Assembly (NCBI GenBank): GCA_020635955.1
Contig: JACJYW010000006.1
Span: 45,001 to 109,000, forward strand
Direction of reading: 5' to 3'
From: Crocinitomicaceae bacterium
GTDB lineage: Bacteria; Bacteroidota; Bacteroidia; Flavobacteriales_D; Crocinitomicaceae
Length of the DNA stretch: 64,000 nt
A model generated the notes under the pieces. That model worked only from the letters and a program-made list of their open reading frames with translations, made no database searches and had not been told where the DNA came from. This document shows, one piece after another, positions 26,048 through 35,020 of this stretch (within the stretch, counting starts at the first letter, position 1; every line of letters starts with the position of its first letter). The position numbers and the translations under genes are program-made.

Positions 26048-27562
26048 ATGATTGACAAGAGTCTCTTTAAGAAAAAAGAATTATATCCATTTCAGAAAAA
26101 CGTAGTAGATCAGATAATTTCTGAGCTATCCAGTCAGGGGGAAAATTTTAATTTACTATTTCAGTTACCTACGGGCGGTGGTAAAACAGTTATCTTCTCA
26201 AATATTGCTAAACAGTATATAGACAAGAAGAAAAAGAAAGTACTTATCCTAACGCACAGAATAGAGCTTTGTATTCAAACTTCACGTCAATTAACGGCAC
26301 TAGGGGTAGATAATAAAGTGGTTAACAGCCTTGTTAAGTCTTTGGATGACCAGGATGAATTTCAATCATTTACAGCAATGGTTGAAACTTTGAATAACAG
26401 GCTTCAGGAGGATAATGATTTCATTAAAGATGTGGGGTTGGTGATAGTGGATGAGGCACACAACAATTCATTCAGAAAGATCTTTCAATATTTTGAGAAT
26501 ATAAATATTCTGGGTGTTACGGCAACACCGTTAAGCTCAAATAAATCATTGCCATTAAAGGATAACTATGATAAGCTGATCGTTGGAGAGAGCATTAAAT
26601 CGCTAATTGAGAACGGTTATTTATCGAATGCAGAGACCTTCACTTATGATGTTAATTTGCACGGACTAAAAATAGGGGTGAATGGTGATTTTACAGTAAG
26701 TTCTTCAGATAAGGTTTATAGCAATTATTTCATGCAGGAGAAATTGTTATTTGCATATGAAGAGGTAGCTGTAGGAAAGAAGACCTTAATTTTTAACTCG
26801 GGGATCGAATCATCAAGAGCGGTATACGAGTTATTCAAAAAGCACAAATATCAGGTTCGACATCTAGACAGTACCTTTAGTGATACTGACCGAAAGGATA
26901 TTTTGGAGTGGTTCAGGGTGACTCCAGATGCGGTTTTAACTTCAGTTGGGATCTTAACCACCGGATTTGATGAGCCAACAGTTGAGACTATTATTTTGAA
27001 CAGGGCTACAAGGTCTTTAACACTTTATCATCAAATGATAGGTAGAGGCTCTAGAAAATTATCCAACAAAGATATCTTTCAGGTCATAGATCTTGGAAAT
27101 AACGTGCGCAGATTTGGCTACTGGCAAGAGTATATTGATTGGCAGGATGCTTTCAATTATCCGGATAGATTCCTGGAAGCCAGATTAAGTGAAGAAGATG
27201 ATATGGTTTTTGAGGCCGAATATGAGATTTCTCGCTCATTAAGAGAAAAGATCAAGGATCCTTCAAAACTAGAGGAATTCTCAATGCGTGATGTATACGA
27301 GTCATGTATTTCTGAGGGTAAAAAAGGAAAAGAGGCAGTAGACGTTTCTTTAGATAACCATTTTGATGTTATAGCTGAGAACTCTGAAGATATGTATGAT
27401 GGCCTACTATTGTTAGAAGAGCTTCAGGAAGATATTGAGAGAAGATTAAAACACTATACCAAGTGTATCACAAAAGCCACAGATAATTATCTAAACTGGT
27501 TAAAAGAAACCTATAATCGTCAGCTTAGTCAAAGAATTCGAGCTGAATTAGATGCTGAGTAA
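26048..27562 (+). CDS. superfamily 2 DEAH-type helicase
   Basis: 504 residues. Helicase motifs in order: Q/N-terminal ELYPFQKNVVDQI, motif I LPTGGGKTVIF (PTGGGKT at 41-47), Ia LTHRIEL, motif II VDEAHN (DEAH), motif III GVTATPL, then IV-VI including LIFNSGIESS, TTGFDEPTV and MIGRGSR. Resembles the SSL2/RadD-like helicase group; the C-terminal 130 residues are charged and helical with no recognised domain. ATP-dependent action on DNA or RNA is expected, role unknown. The next gene is 100 bp away on the same strand. Confidence 0.9.
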   Translation: MIDKSLFKKKELYPFQKNVVDQIISELSSQGENFNLLFQLPTGGGKTVIFSNIAKQYIDKKKKKVLILTHRIELCIQTSRQLTALGVDNKVVNSLVKSLDDQDEFQSFTAMVETLNNRLQEDNDFIKDVGLVIVDEAHNNSFRKIFQYFENINILGVTATPLSSNKSLPLKDNYDKLIVGESIKSLIENGYLSNAETFTYDVNLHGLKIGVNGDFTVSSSDKVYSNYFMQEKLLFAYEEVAVGKKTLIFNSGIESSRAVYELFKKHKYQVRHLDSTFSDTDRKDILEWFRVTPDAVLTSVGILTTGFDEPTVETIILNRATRSLTLYHQMIGRGSRKLSNKDIFQVIDLGNNVRRFGYWQEYIDWQDAFNYPDRFLEARLSEEDDMVFEAEYEISRSLREKIKDPSKLEEFSMRDVYESCISEGKKGKEAVDVSLDNHFDVIAENSEDMYDGLLLLEELQEDIERRLKHYTKCITKATDNYLNWLKETYNRQLSQRIRAELDAE

Positions 27563-27662
27563 TCAAAGGTTTTAGCTAGGCACGCATAATAAATTTTATT
27601 CTTTGTAGCCAACCTTGGAACAATTTTTGTCGTTTTCTAATTAAAAGAGGAAGGAGGCAATT

Positions 27663-28007
27663 ATGAACATCCGAGAACGTATAAATGCTGTGTATGTCAT
27701 GCAAAGATTTGTGAGAATGTCCAGGGTTTTACTGCCTACTTTTTTGGACCTCAGTAGTAAAAAGGATCTTTCTATAAGTGAAGAAATAAAAATGCAGGGA
27801 ATTCGTAAAGTTTATGACAATTTCAATGCAAATCCCGTAGCTTCATCATATTTGATCGATTCTAACATTTTGGGTCTAATTCAAAATGTATATCGAAGAG
27901 TGGTATCTCAAAAAGGACAAAACCCGGAGAGTTTTCACGAATACAATGAGTTTATTCGAGAAAGTGATCGTCTAATCGCTATTTGGGATAAACAGTTGAT
28001 GAACTGA
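27663..28007 (+). CDS. conserved-looking small cytoplasmic protein, unknown function
   Basis: 114 residues, mostly helical, no signal peptide or membrane segment. Unusual here in having a strong Shine-Dalgarno (GGAGG, 7 bp before the ATG in GGAGGCAATTATG), rare among Bacteroidota genes. No family recognised. It is co-directional with the helicase and convergent with the sugar transferase, whose last codon abuts it with no gap (28007/28008). Confidence 0.72.
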   Translation: MNIRERINAVYVMQRFVRMSRVLLPTFLDLSSKKDLSISEEIKMQGIRKVYDNFNANPVASSYLIDSNILGLIQNVYRRVVSQKGQNPESFHEYNEFIRESDRLIAIWDKQLMN

Positions 28008-29402
28008 TTACTTTCCAGTTCCTTTGAAAATGATCGCAATCGTGTAGAACATGATCTTAAAGTCAAGTGCTAAAGACATGTTGCGGATGTAGAGCAGATC
28101 GTACTTCATGCGTTGTATCATTTGATCAACATTCTCTGCATATCCAAATTTAACCTGACCCCAGGAAGTAATACCCGGTCGAACTTTATGTAAGTAAAGA
28201 TATTGAGGGTCCTGCATGGTGATCTGATCAATATAAAATTGACGTTCAGGTCTTGGTCCGACTAAAGACATGTCTCCCTTTAATACATTCCAGAACTGAG
28301 GAAATTCGTCTAACCTGGTTTTTCTAAGGAACTTTCCAACTTTGGTAATTCTGTAATCATTAGAACTGGACAATTGCGGTCCGTTGGTTTCAGCATTGTT
28401 TACCATTGTTCTAAACTTGATGATCTGAAATTTTTTACCCTCTTTTCCGATACGTTCCTGTTTGAAGAATATTGGTCCCTTAGAAGATATCTTAACCAGA
28501 ATTGCCAATGTAATATATACGGGGATAAGCAAGATCATGGCAATACCAGAAACTCCAATATCAATGAGTCTTTTGGTTGAAAATTGCCAATCCGGCATAG
28601 ATGAAGGAGTTACATTGAGGAGTAATGCTCCAAAAATGCTGGACATTTTCAACTGTCCTGCTAGAATGTCAAAGGCATCAGGTATTGTACTGATCTTAAT
28701 ATTGTATCTGGATAATGAACCAATGATTCCTTTTAAACGTTCATGGTCAGAGCTCTCAAGGGCTATGATGGCTTCTTCGATCTCAAGATCTGTTAGAATT
28801 TCATGGATATTATCTATATGCCCTAAGTAAGGCATTTCATTCTGTAACAATGTGTCAGAGCCATTAATATTGACAAATCCAATAAAATTATATCCGGGAT
28901 TCTGATTGAGTTTTTTAATTTCTTCAAGAATCTCCAGGGCTTTGTTACTACCACCTATGATAATTGTATTAAATCCATCAAGTCCTTTATGAATGCGACG
29001 CACGTGAATACTAGTAATAATTATCCTTGGTATTAAGGTGATCCCGAAATGAAGGCCCAAAAAGACAAAGAATATGCTGTAGAACTGCGTATAGGTGTTT
29101 ACATAGTCATTCAAAAAGAAGACAAAAAAGATCAGTAATCCGCCCATCAAGGTGCCTGAGAAAGTTTGCTTAAGCGTTTTAAGCCGGTAATTTCGCTTTA
29201 CGTTGTGATACGTGCCTTGAATGGTATAAAGCAGGATCCAGAATAATGGAACAACAACCATACTTATGTAGAAACTACCTTTAAACGTAAGTTCCATTTT
29301 CTCTACATTTTGAATTCGATAAACATAGAAAAGGAACCACACGAGAGCGGCAGTGATCAAATCGATCAAAACAAGGATTATTGCTTTTTGTCTGGTGGTC
29401 AT
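28008..29402 (-). CDS. polyprenyl-phosphate sugar-1-phosphate transferase (WcaJ/WbaP-type)
   Basis: 464 residues. N-terminal four or so membrane segments, a CoA-binding-like Rossmann domain in the middle (FNTIIIGGSNKALEILEEI), then the catalytic bacterial sugar transferase domain: FKQERIGKEGKKFQIIKFRTM, RKTRLDEFPQFWNVLKGDMS and LVGPRPER. It starts surface-polysaccharide repeat units by loading a sugar phosphate onto undecaprenyl phosphate. The start overlaps the preceding lipoprotein gene by 4 bp. Its partner glycosyltransferases may be those at 44-48 kb. Confidence 0.94.
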   Translation of the reverse strand: MTTRQKAIILVLIDLITAALVWFLFYVYRIQNVEKMELTFKGSFYISMVVVPLFWILLYTIQGTYHNVKRNYRLKTLKQTFSGTLMGGLLIFFVFFLNDYVNTYTQFYSIFFVFLGLHFGITLIPRIIITSIHVRRIHKGLDGFNTIIIGGSNKALEILEEIKKLNQNPGYNFIGFVNINGSDTLLQNEMPYLGHIDNIHEILTDLEIEEAIIALESSDHERLKGIIGSLSRYNIKISTIPDAFDILAGQLKMSSIFGALLLNVTPSSMPDWQFSTKRLIDIGVSGIAMILLIPVYITLAILVKISSKGPIFFKQERIGKEGKKFQIIKFRTMVNNAETNGPQLSSSNDYRITKVGKFLRKTRLDEFPQFWNVLKGDMSLVGPRPERQFYIDQITMQDPQYLYLHKVRPGITSWGQVKFGYAENVDQMIQRMKYDLLYIRNMSLALDFKIMFYTIAIIFKGTGK

Positions 29403-30262
29403 TCGTATCTCAAAACCTTGATGTTGTCAAAATAAATGACAGCATTGCTTAAGTCGCTATCCAGTATAGAGGTGAAAACGATCTCGAAACTTGTGGCGTT
29501 CTGATCATAACTCACATTTTCTTTGAGTTCAAAATAGATCTTTTTCCACTTCAATTCACTTTCATCTTGCGCTCTCATGATCACTAAAGGGTCCTCAATA
29601 CTTCCAGAAACATTTTCTCTGACAGTAGAGAATAATACTGTATTCGTATTCATATAATCAACTTCAACATAAACTTCTTCCCCTTTAGGTAGATTGAGGT
29701 TAGATGAGGTGGCTATTTTACAAATTGAATCTGTTTCATCCAGATAGATCATACCGCAATTATTACCGTAGATAACAACGTCTGGATATTGAGCTGCTGT
29801 GATATTAATGATATTTGTGTCTGAAGAAGGATCCTTGTACAAACCAATTCCAACATCTTCAAAATCTTCAATAAAAACGAATTGAGTATTTGATTTATAA
29901 GTGAATGAAGGAATAATTTCTATTTCCTGATCTTTGACTAAATTCAGTGTAGTTTCGTATCTCTGATAAAAAGGGTATTTGGTTCGAGTGGCATTGATTC
30001 CATTGATTTTAATTCCAGCATAAATGATGAAATTATGTTCGCCCTCTGCTAAAAGAGGAATCCTGGCAGGGAGATCGAACACTCCCATTGGTTGGTTATC
30101 CATGTAAACCCAAACATCTTCAATGCCATTAGAGTTTACTCCTTCTGTAGTTTCATTAGTAGTGAAATTCACTGAATTGATAACAAGCCAAGAAGGCGTT
30201 GTATCTTTTTTACAACTGGTTAATACAGATAATAGAACGAAAAACAGGTAAGCTTTTTTCAT
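29399..30262 (-). CDS. lipoprotein with possible carbohydrate-binding-like folds, unknown function
   Basis: 287 residues with lipobox LTSC at the end of the signal (about Cys17; VLLSVLTSCKKDTT). The first half resembles a PEGA/Ig-like segment (VWVYMDNQPMGVFDLPARIP), the second a jelly-roll-like domain (VFIEDFEDVGIG ... AVIYFDNIKVLRYE), the latter pattern common in carbohydrate-binding modules. Coupled to the sugar transferase by a 4-bp ATGA overlap and 38 bp downstream of the oxidoreductase gene. A role in glycan handling is plausible from context only. Confidence 0.75.
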   Translation of the reverse strand: MKKAYLFFVLLSVLTSCKKDTTPSWLVINSVNFTTNETTEGVNSNGIEDVWVYMDNQPMGVFDLPARIPLLAEGEHNFIIYAGIKINGINATRTKYPFYQRYETTLNLVKDQEIEIIPSFTYKSNTQFVFIEDFEDVGIGLYKDPSSDTNIINITAAQYPDVVIYGNNCGMIYLDETDSICKIATSSNLNLPKGEEVYVEVDYMNTNTVLFSTVRENVSGSIEDPLVIMRAQDESELKWKKIYFELKENVSYDQNATSFEIVFTSILDSDLSNAVIYFDNIKVLRYE

Positions 30263-30300
30263 TTTTAATTCATGGATAGTACTTACAACGGCAAAATTGA

Positions 30301-31299
30301 TTAAATATTTTCTTTGATAATGGTTCCGTTTACTTTTATTTCATCCATGATCTGATGCGCCACCTTTAGTGCTCTTAACCCATCATTTACATCTACAATT
30401 GGAGTTGTGTCATTTTCAATACTTTGAGCAAATGTGTCCAACTCTTCTTTGATAGCATTTGTGGCTTCAATTTCGGGTTTAAAGATCTCTATCTTCTTTT
30501 TGGGTTTCCCATTTCCTAAGTCGAAAACAATATCAAAAGGATCTGGTTCTGTTTCCAAAGAGGTCATTTTCACAATTTCGGCAGATTTTTCAAGAAAATC
30601 TACTGAGATATAGGCGTCTTTCTGAAAAAATCTGGTTTTGCGCATGTTTTTCAAAGAAATTCTGGAAGCCGTTAAATTGGCGACACAGCCGTTTTCAAAT
30701 TCTATTCTTGCGTTAGCTATGTCTGGTGTTTCGCTCACAACAGCTACGCCCGAAGCAGAAACTCTTTTTACGTCAGCAGTAACTACTGAGAGGATCACAT
30801 CCAGGTCATGGATCATAAGATCTAACACAACAGGAACATCTGTGCCTCTTGGGTTATAGTTAGCTAGCCTATGTGCTTCAATGAACATGGGGTTATTCAG
30901 ATAAGATGAGGCATATTTAAAAGCCGGATTAAAGCGCTCAACATGTCCAACCTGAAGCTTAACTTTAAACTCATCAATTAGACCTGCCAATTTCTCAGCC
31001 TCTTCTACCGTTTCAGTAATTGGTTTTTCAATGAATACATGTTTCCTTCTCTGGATCGCCTTTGAAGCAACATCAAAATGATTAATAGTTGGTGTTACAA
31101 TATCTACACAATCTACAGCCTCCAATAGGGAATCAATATTATCAAAACGCTTTATTTGATACTCTTCAATGGTTTTTTGAGCATTCTCATTGTTCGGATC
31201 ATAGAATCCAACAAATTCAAATTTTTGATCTAGTTCTTTGATCAATTTCGCATGAATTCTACCAAGATGACCTGTGCCGAAGAGTCCAATTTTCAACAT
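30301..31299 (-). CDS. Gfo/Idh/MocA-family oxidoreductase
   Basis: 332 residues. Rossmann NAD(P) site LFGTGHLGRIHAKLI (about 6-20), the family's EKPITETVEEAE (Lys is the conserved catalytic/binding residue, about residue 94), and the C-terminal alpha/beta domain with DLMIHDLDVILS. Acts on a sugar, often a nucleotide sugar or inositol-type substrate, which is not predictable here. It heads the three-gene minus-strand unit with the lipoprotein and sugar transferase, suggesting a role in making a nucleotide sugar for surface glycan. Confidence 0.92.
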   Translation of the reverse strand: MLKIGLFGTGHLGRIHAKLIKELDQKFEFVGFYDPNNENAQKTIEEYQIKRFDNIDSLLEAVDCVDIVTPTINHFDVASKAIQRRKHVFIEKPITETVEEAEKLAGLIDEFKVKLQVGHVERFNPAFKYASSYLNNPMFIEAHRLANYNPRGTDVPVVLDLMIHDLDVILSVVTADVKRVSASGVAVVSETPDIANARIEFENGCVANLTASRISLKNMRKTRFFQKDAYISVDFLEKSAEIVKMTSLETEPDPFDIVFDLGNGKPKKKIEIFKPEIEATNAIKEELDTFAQSIENDTTPIVDVNDGLRALKVAHQIMDEIKVNGTIIKENI

Positions 31300-31392
31300 G
31301 AAATATATTTTTGATAAAGGTACTTATAAATCGAAAGCATTATTAAAAAGTTAAAGCGAAGAATTTATTTAGGACATCCATTAAAAAAGCTT

Positions 31393-31400
31393 TAATTTTG
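31393..31400 (+). promoter_or_regulatory. -7 box for the EEP-family gene
   Basis: TAATTTTG matches TAnnTTTG. Predicted start near 31407, with a 13-nt leader to the ATG at 31420. Confidence 0.5.
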
Positions 31401-31419
31401 AAAAACACAACTACTTGTA

Positions 31420-32628
31420 ATGAAAAAACTTTTACTCCTTTGCACTCTTGTGCTTTCTCTTGGTGCAAAATCACAGAATACTGATACGATTTCAGTAATG
31501 GCTTATAATCTTCTGAATTTCCCTAATGTTAATTCAGGAAGGATATCCTACTTAAAAACCATAGTGCAAGAGGTTTTACCAGATGTTCTGATGGTATGCG
31601 AATTGACTTCTTCAACAGGCGCGAATTCTGTACTTAATCAGGCATTGAATCAAAATGGAATTTCTTATTATCAAAAGGCCACTTATGTAACAGGTCCTGA
31701 TACACAGAATATGCTTTATTATAATTCAAACAAACTGGGATTAAAAGAGCAAAATGTCATCAGTACTACGCTTAGGGATATTAATGAGTATGTGCTGTAT
31801 TATAAGAGTGATGATATAGCTACTACCAGTGATACCACATTTTTCTATACCTATGTTTGTCATTTAAAAGCCAGTCAGGGTGAAGAAGTGGCAAGAAATA
31901 ATGAAGCTCTTGCAATGAAAAGCTATATGGCCGGTAGAGCGGGGTTGGAGAATGTTTTGGTTGGAGGTGATTTTAATTTGTATGGAAGCTCAGAGCCAGC
32001 ATGGACTACAATAACGACAAGTAATGGTGTGACATTAGTAGATCCGATCAACATGGCTGCCAACTGGCATGCCGATTTTGGATATGCTTCAGTTCATACT
32101 CAATCAACCCGAACCGCTTCTTTGGATGGTGGATCAACAGGAGGGCTTGATGATCGATTTGATTTTATCTTTATGTCACCTGATCTGCAAAACTGGGGGA
32201 ACCAGGCCAAATATATTTCAGGAACGTATTGGGCTTATGGTCAGGATGGTGATCATTATAATGCTGCTATGATAGATCTTCCAACCAATTTGACGGTACC
32301 TGCAAATGTGGTTGATGCACTTTATTATATGTCTGATCATTTACCAGTTTATATGGAGATTGAGGTACAGAAAGCGTATAACGGAATAGAAGAGCTTAAC
32401 AAAGGAATTGAGGCATATTACAATGCAAATTTAGATCGATTGATCTTTCATTTTTTGAAAGATGATATTCATACGGGTGCAATTGCCATCTATGATCCTT
32501 CAGGTAAACTGGTTCAAACAGTTGATGGTCTTAATGAAGATCAAACCATTGATGTAAGTGGATTAGAAAGAGGTTTGTACATCTTGAAAGAGGAGAAATA
32601 TAACTTCTCAATGAAGTTTATAAAGTAA
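31420..32628 (+). CDS. secreted endonuclease/exonuclease/phosphatase-family protein with T9SS sorting domain
   Basis: 402 residues. Signal peptide 1-18. EEP fold residues visible: Asn30 (MAYNLLNFPN), Glu61 (CELTSS), GGDFNLYG with the Asp/Asn pair, and SDHLPVY near the end. The last 80 or so residues form a type IX secretion C-terminal domain (AIYDPSGKLVQTV ... LERGLYILKEEKYNFSMKFIK), so it should be exported and held at or released from the cell surface. Probably a surface nuclease or phosphatase. The 3' end overlaps the convergent receptor gene by 11 bp. Confidence 0.88.
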   Translation: MKKLLLLCTLVLSLGAKSQNTDTISVMAYNLLNFPNVNSGRISYLKTIVQEVLPDVLMVCELTSSTGANSVLNQALNQNGISYYQKATYVTGPDTQNMLYYNSNKLGLKEQNVISTTLRDINEYVLYYKSDDIATTSDTTFFYTYVCHLKASQGEEVARNNEALAMKSYMAGRAGLENVLVGGDFNLYGSSEPAWTTITTSNGVTLVDPINMAANWHADFGYASVHTQSTRTASLDGGSTGGLDDRFDFIFMSPDLQNWGNQAKYISGTYWAYGQDGDHYNAAMIDLPTNLTVPANVVDALYYMSDHLPVYMEIEVQKAYNGIEELNKGIEAYYNANLDRLIFHFLKDDIHTGAIAIYDPSGKLVQTVDGLNEDQTIDVSGLERGLYILKEEKYNFSMKFIK

Positions 32629-35020
32629 TTCCAACGGTTAGGTAAAAGCTGATTCCATCTGATGGAATAATTCCGGGTCCGGGATAAGCACTTGCTCTTC
32701 TTGTAAAGTATTTATTATTCGTGAGATTGTTGACCCCTCCTTTGAAACTGATAAATTTATTAAGGTCATAGGTCATTCCATAATCCATTACATAATAAGA
32801 AGGAATAACTCCCGCAACGGCATTCGGATCAAATTCAGCATTGGTGCCATCCGTGTAATGTTTTTGTACAAAGGATGTTAGGTATGAGAATGTCCATTTT
32901 CCTGTAATGAATTTAACGCCAATTTTTGCCGTAATAGGAGGGACCAATTCAACCCATTTGCCACTATAAGCCTCTTCTTGTGATTGACCATATCTGGCAT
33001 AAACATAAGCTGTGTTAGCAAACACAGAGAAATAGGTTTTAGCCGTATCCGATCTCTTGAAATTATACTCCCCAAATAATTCAACACCAGTACTATAGGC
33101 TTTACCTATATTGGTCCTAAAACGAACAAATTCATAATCATTTATCTTCTTGTTGATCAGTCCAATCTTGTTGTCATAATACAGGTAGAACGCACTACAA
33201 TCAAATAAATAGTTCTTTCCTTTACCTCTGAAGCCAAGGTCAGCATTGAAACCAGTTTCGTCTTGAATATTTGGGTCAACCTGCTGATTAGGGTTAATGA
33301 TTCGAATATCTGAAAAATTGATACCTCTATAATTCTGAGCAATATTCCCATAAATTTCTGCCGATTTAAAGGGTTTCCAGGTAAATGCTATTCCTCCAAG
33401 AAAGATGTTTCTACTCTTGCTTTTATCTTCAGCATAGGTAGTGTCAAATAACAACTCGTTCGTTAATGGATGAAAATTCTGAACCCTGTACGAACCGTTG
33501 GCTTGTGTTTCAATGTATTCATATCTAATTCCTGCAGATAGCCATAAATCTTTTGTTAACCTGAACATATTCTCTATAAAGGCAGCATAATTAGTAGAAG
33601 GAAAGGTATAATTAGAACCTTCAAGATCATTTGGGTTGTTGAATGTAAAATCAGCATCATAACCATCATTTGCTTTCCCTTGTTTGCTAATGGTTTGACC
33701 TTTGTAATATCGAAGGCCGGATACCAAAGTTCCTTTCATTTTTTTTCCAATTGGATAATGCGAAAGTGTTCTTAGTTCTATTCCAAGATTATTGAAATCA
33801 CCTGTGATCAGATCTCTATCCAAATAATCATCAAGCCTTGATATTTTGTCAAGATTTCCCAGCGCATAGCGATTTGCGATCACTTTAAATGCCTTTAGAT
33901 CAATAGTCATTCTTTTTGAAAGACTCCAGTTTAAATGCGCAGACATCAGATTCCAGTTGACACTGAACCAATTTCTTTCTCTGATTGATTGTCTTGGGTC
34001 TTGTTCAAATAAAGCATCAGTTAATCCACCAGCCTGTTGAGCCAAATAGGTCATGTAAGTGTATTCAGCACTAATAAATAGCTTTTCATTGAATTGATAC
34101 TTTAGAAAAGCGTAGGCATTTTGTTGCGTAAATGCTGAATTTGCTCTCCAACCATCTCCCTGCTTGTATTTATAGAATCCCAGGTAAGAGAATTTCTTCT
34201 TGATCGTTCCGGAAATGCTGTTGAATGAAGAAATGTAATTATATCCACCATAAGTATGCAATCCTTTGTATTGAAAGCTTTTGGCTGATGGTTGGATGAG
34301 ATTGAAATTAAGCATTCCACCGAATTGTGGACCAAATTGCAGTGAGGCAGCCCCTCTAACTAATTGAATTGACTCAATGGCTTCTGCTGGAGGGGTATAA
34401 TAGGATTCAGGATAACCAAGAGCATCAGCACTAATGTCATAACCATTTTGACGCGTATTAAAATGTGCCGTTCTATTCGGGCTTAGCCCTCTGGCACCTA
34501 TTCCAAGTTGTAAGCCTCCTCCGTCACTTTCCCATATGTTAAGACCTGGCACAGACGCGTATAACTCGCGTGCATTATTATTTGATTTATTACCGACTAG
34601 CTTATCGATCTCTATCAGCTGGGTTTTCTTGCCATGTGTAAGCGTCATTCCTTCAACTGTTCTCATGTTTCTAGATGAGAATTCCGAATTTGCATGTACT
34701 TCTACTTCTTGAAGTTTCATGGTGTCCTTAATTGTTGCTTCAAAGCGATTATCTCCTTTAGAAATACTTAGAGGACCAGAGAATTCTTCAAAACCAAGTG
34801 ATCTGATCGTTATTTGATACTTGCCAGCAGCCAGGTCTTGAAAATAGAATCTGCCAAACTCATCTGATAGAACACTACTGGTTGAATTTCCTTCAAGATA
34901 GACTTTTGCAAAAGCAATTCCCTGATTGGTTTCAACATCTTTTACGTGACCATAGAGATTGCATTGCGTCCAGGAGATCAAGTTGGATAATGTCAGATAT
35001 GTAATTAACCAAATTCTCAT
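32618..35020 (-). CDS. TonB-dependent outer-membrane receptor (FecA/metal-type)
   Basis: 800 residues. Signal peptide; CarboxypepD-like domain (about 20-95, NLYGHVKDVETNQGIAFAKV); plug domain with RGAASLQFGPQFGGMLNF (about 205-225); then a 22-strand barrel ending YLTVGITL. Plug layout and the GARGLSPNRTAHFN stretch resemble ferric-citrate/siderophore-type receptors rather than SusC. Last gene of the DUF4856-imelysin-HTTM operon, overlapping HTTM by 4 bp. It imports an unknown ligand, plausibly an iron or other metal complex or a modified peptide. Confidence 0.93.
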   Translation of the reverse strand: MRIWLITYLTLSNLISWTQCNLYGHVKDVETNQGIAFAKVYLEGNSTSSVLSDEFGRFYFQDLAAGKYQITIRSLGFEEFSGPLSISKGDNRFEATIKDTMKLQEVEVHANSEFSSRNMRTVEGMTLTHGKKTQLIEIDKLVGNKSNNNARELYASVPGLNIWESDGGGLQLGIGARGLSPNRTAHFNTRQNGYDISADALGYPESYYTPPAEAIESIQLVRGAASLQFGPQFGGMLNFNLIQPSAKSFQYKGLHTYGGYNYISSFNSISGTIKKKFSYLGFYKYKQGDGWRANSAFTQQNAYAFLKYQFNEKLFISAEYTYMTYLAQQAGGLTDALFEQDPRQSIRERNWFSVNWNLMSAHLNWSLSKRMTIDLKAFKVIANRYALGNLDKISRLDDYLDRDLITGDFNNLGIELRTLSHYPIGKKMKGTLVSGLRYYKGQTISKQGKANDGYDADFTFNNPNDLEGSNYTFPSTNYAAFIENMFRLTKDLWLSAGIRYEYIETQANGSYRVQNFHPLTNELLFDTTYAEDKSKSRNIFLGGIAFTWKPFKSAEIYGNIAQNYRGINFSDIRIINPNQQVDPNIQDETGFNADLGFRGKGKNYLFDCSAFYLYYDNKIGLINKKINDYEFVRFRTNIGKAYSTGVELFGEYNFKRSDTAKTYFSVFANTAYVYARYGQSQEEAYSGKWVELVPPITAKIGVKFITGKWTFSYLTSFVQKHYTDGTNAEFDPNAVAGVIPSYYVMDYGMTYDLNKFISFKGGVNNLTNNKYFTRRASAYPGPGIIPSDGISFYLTVGITL

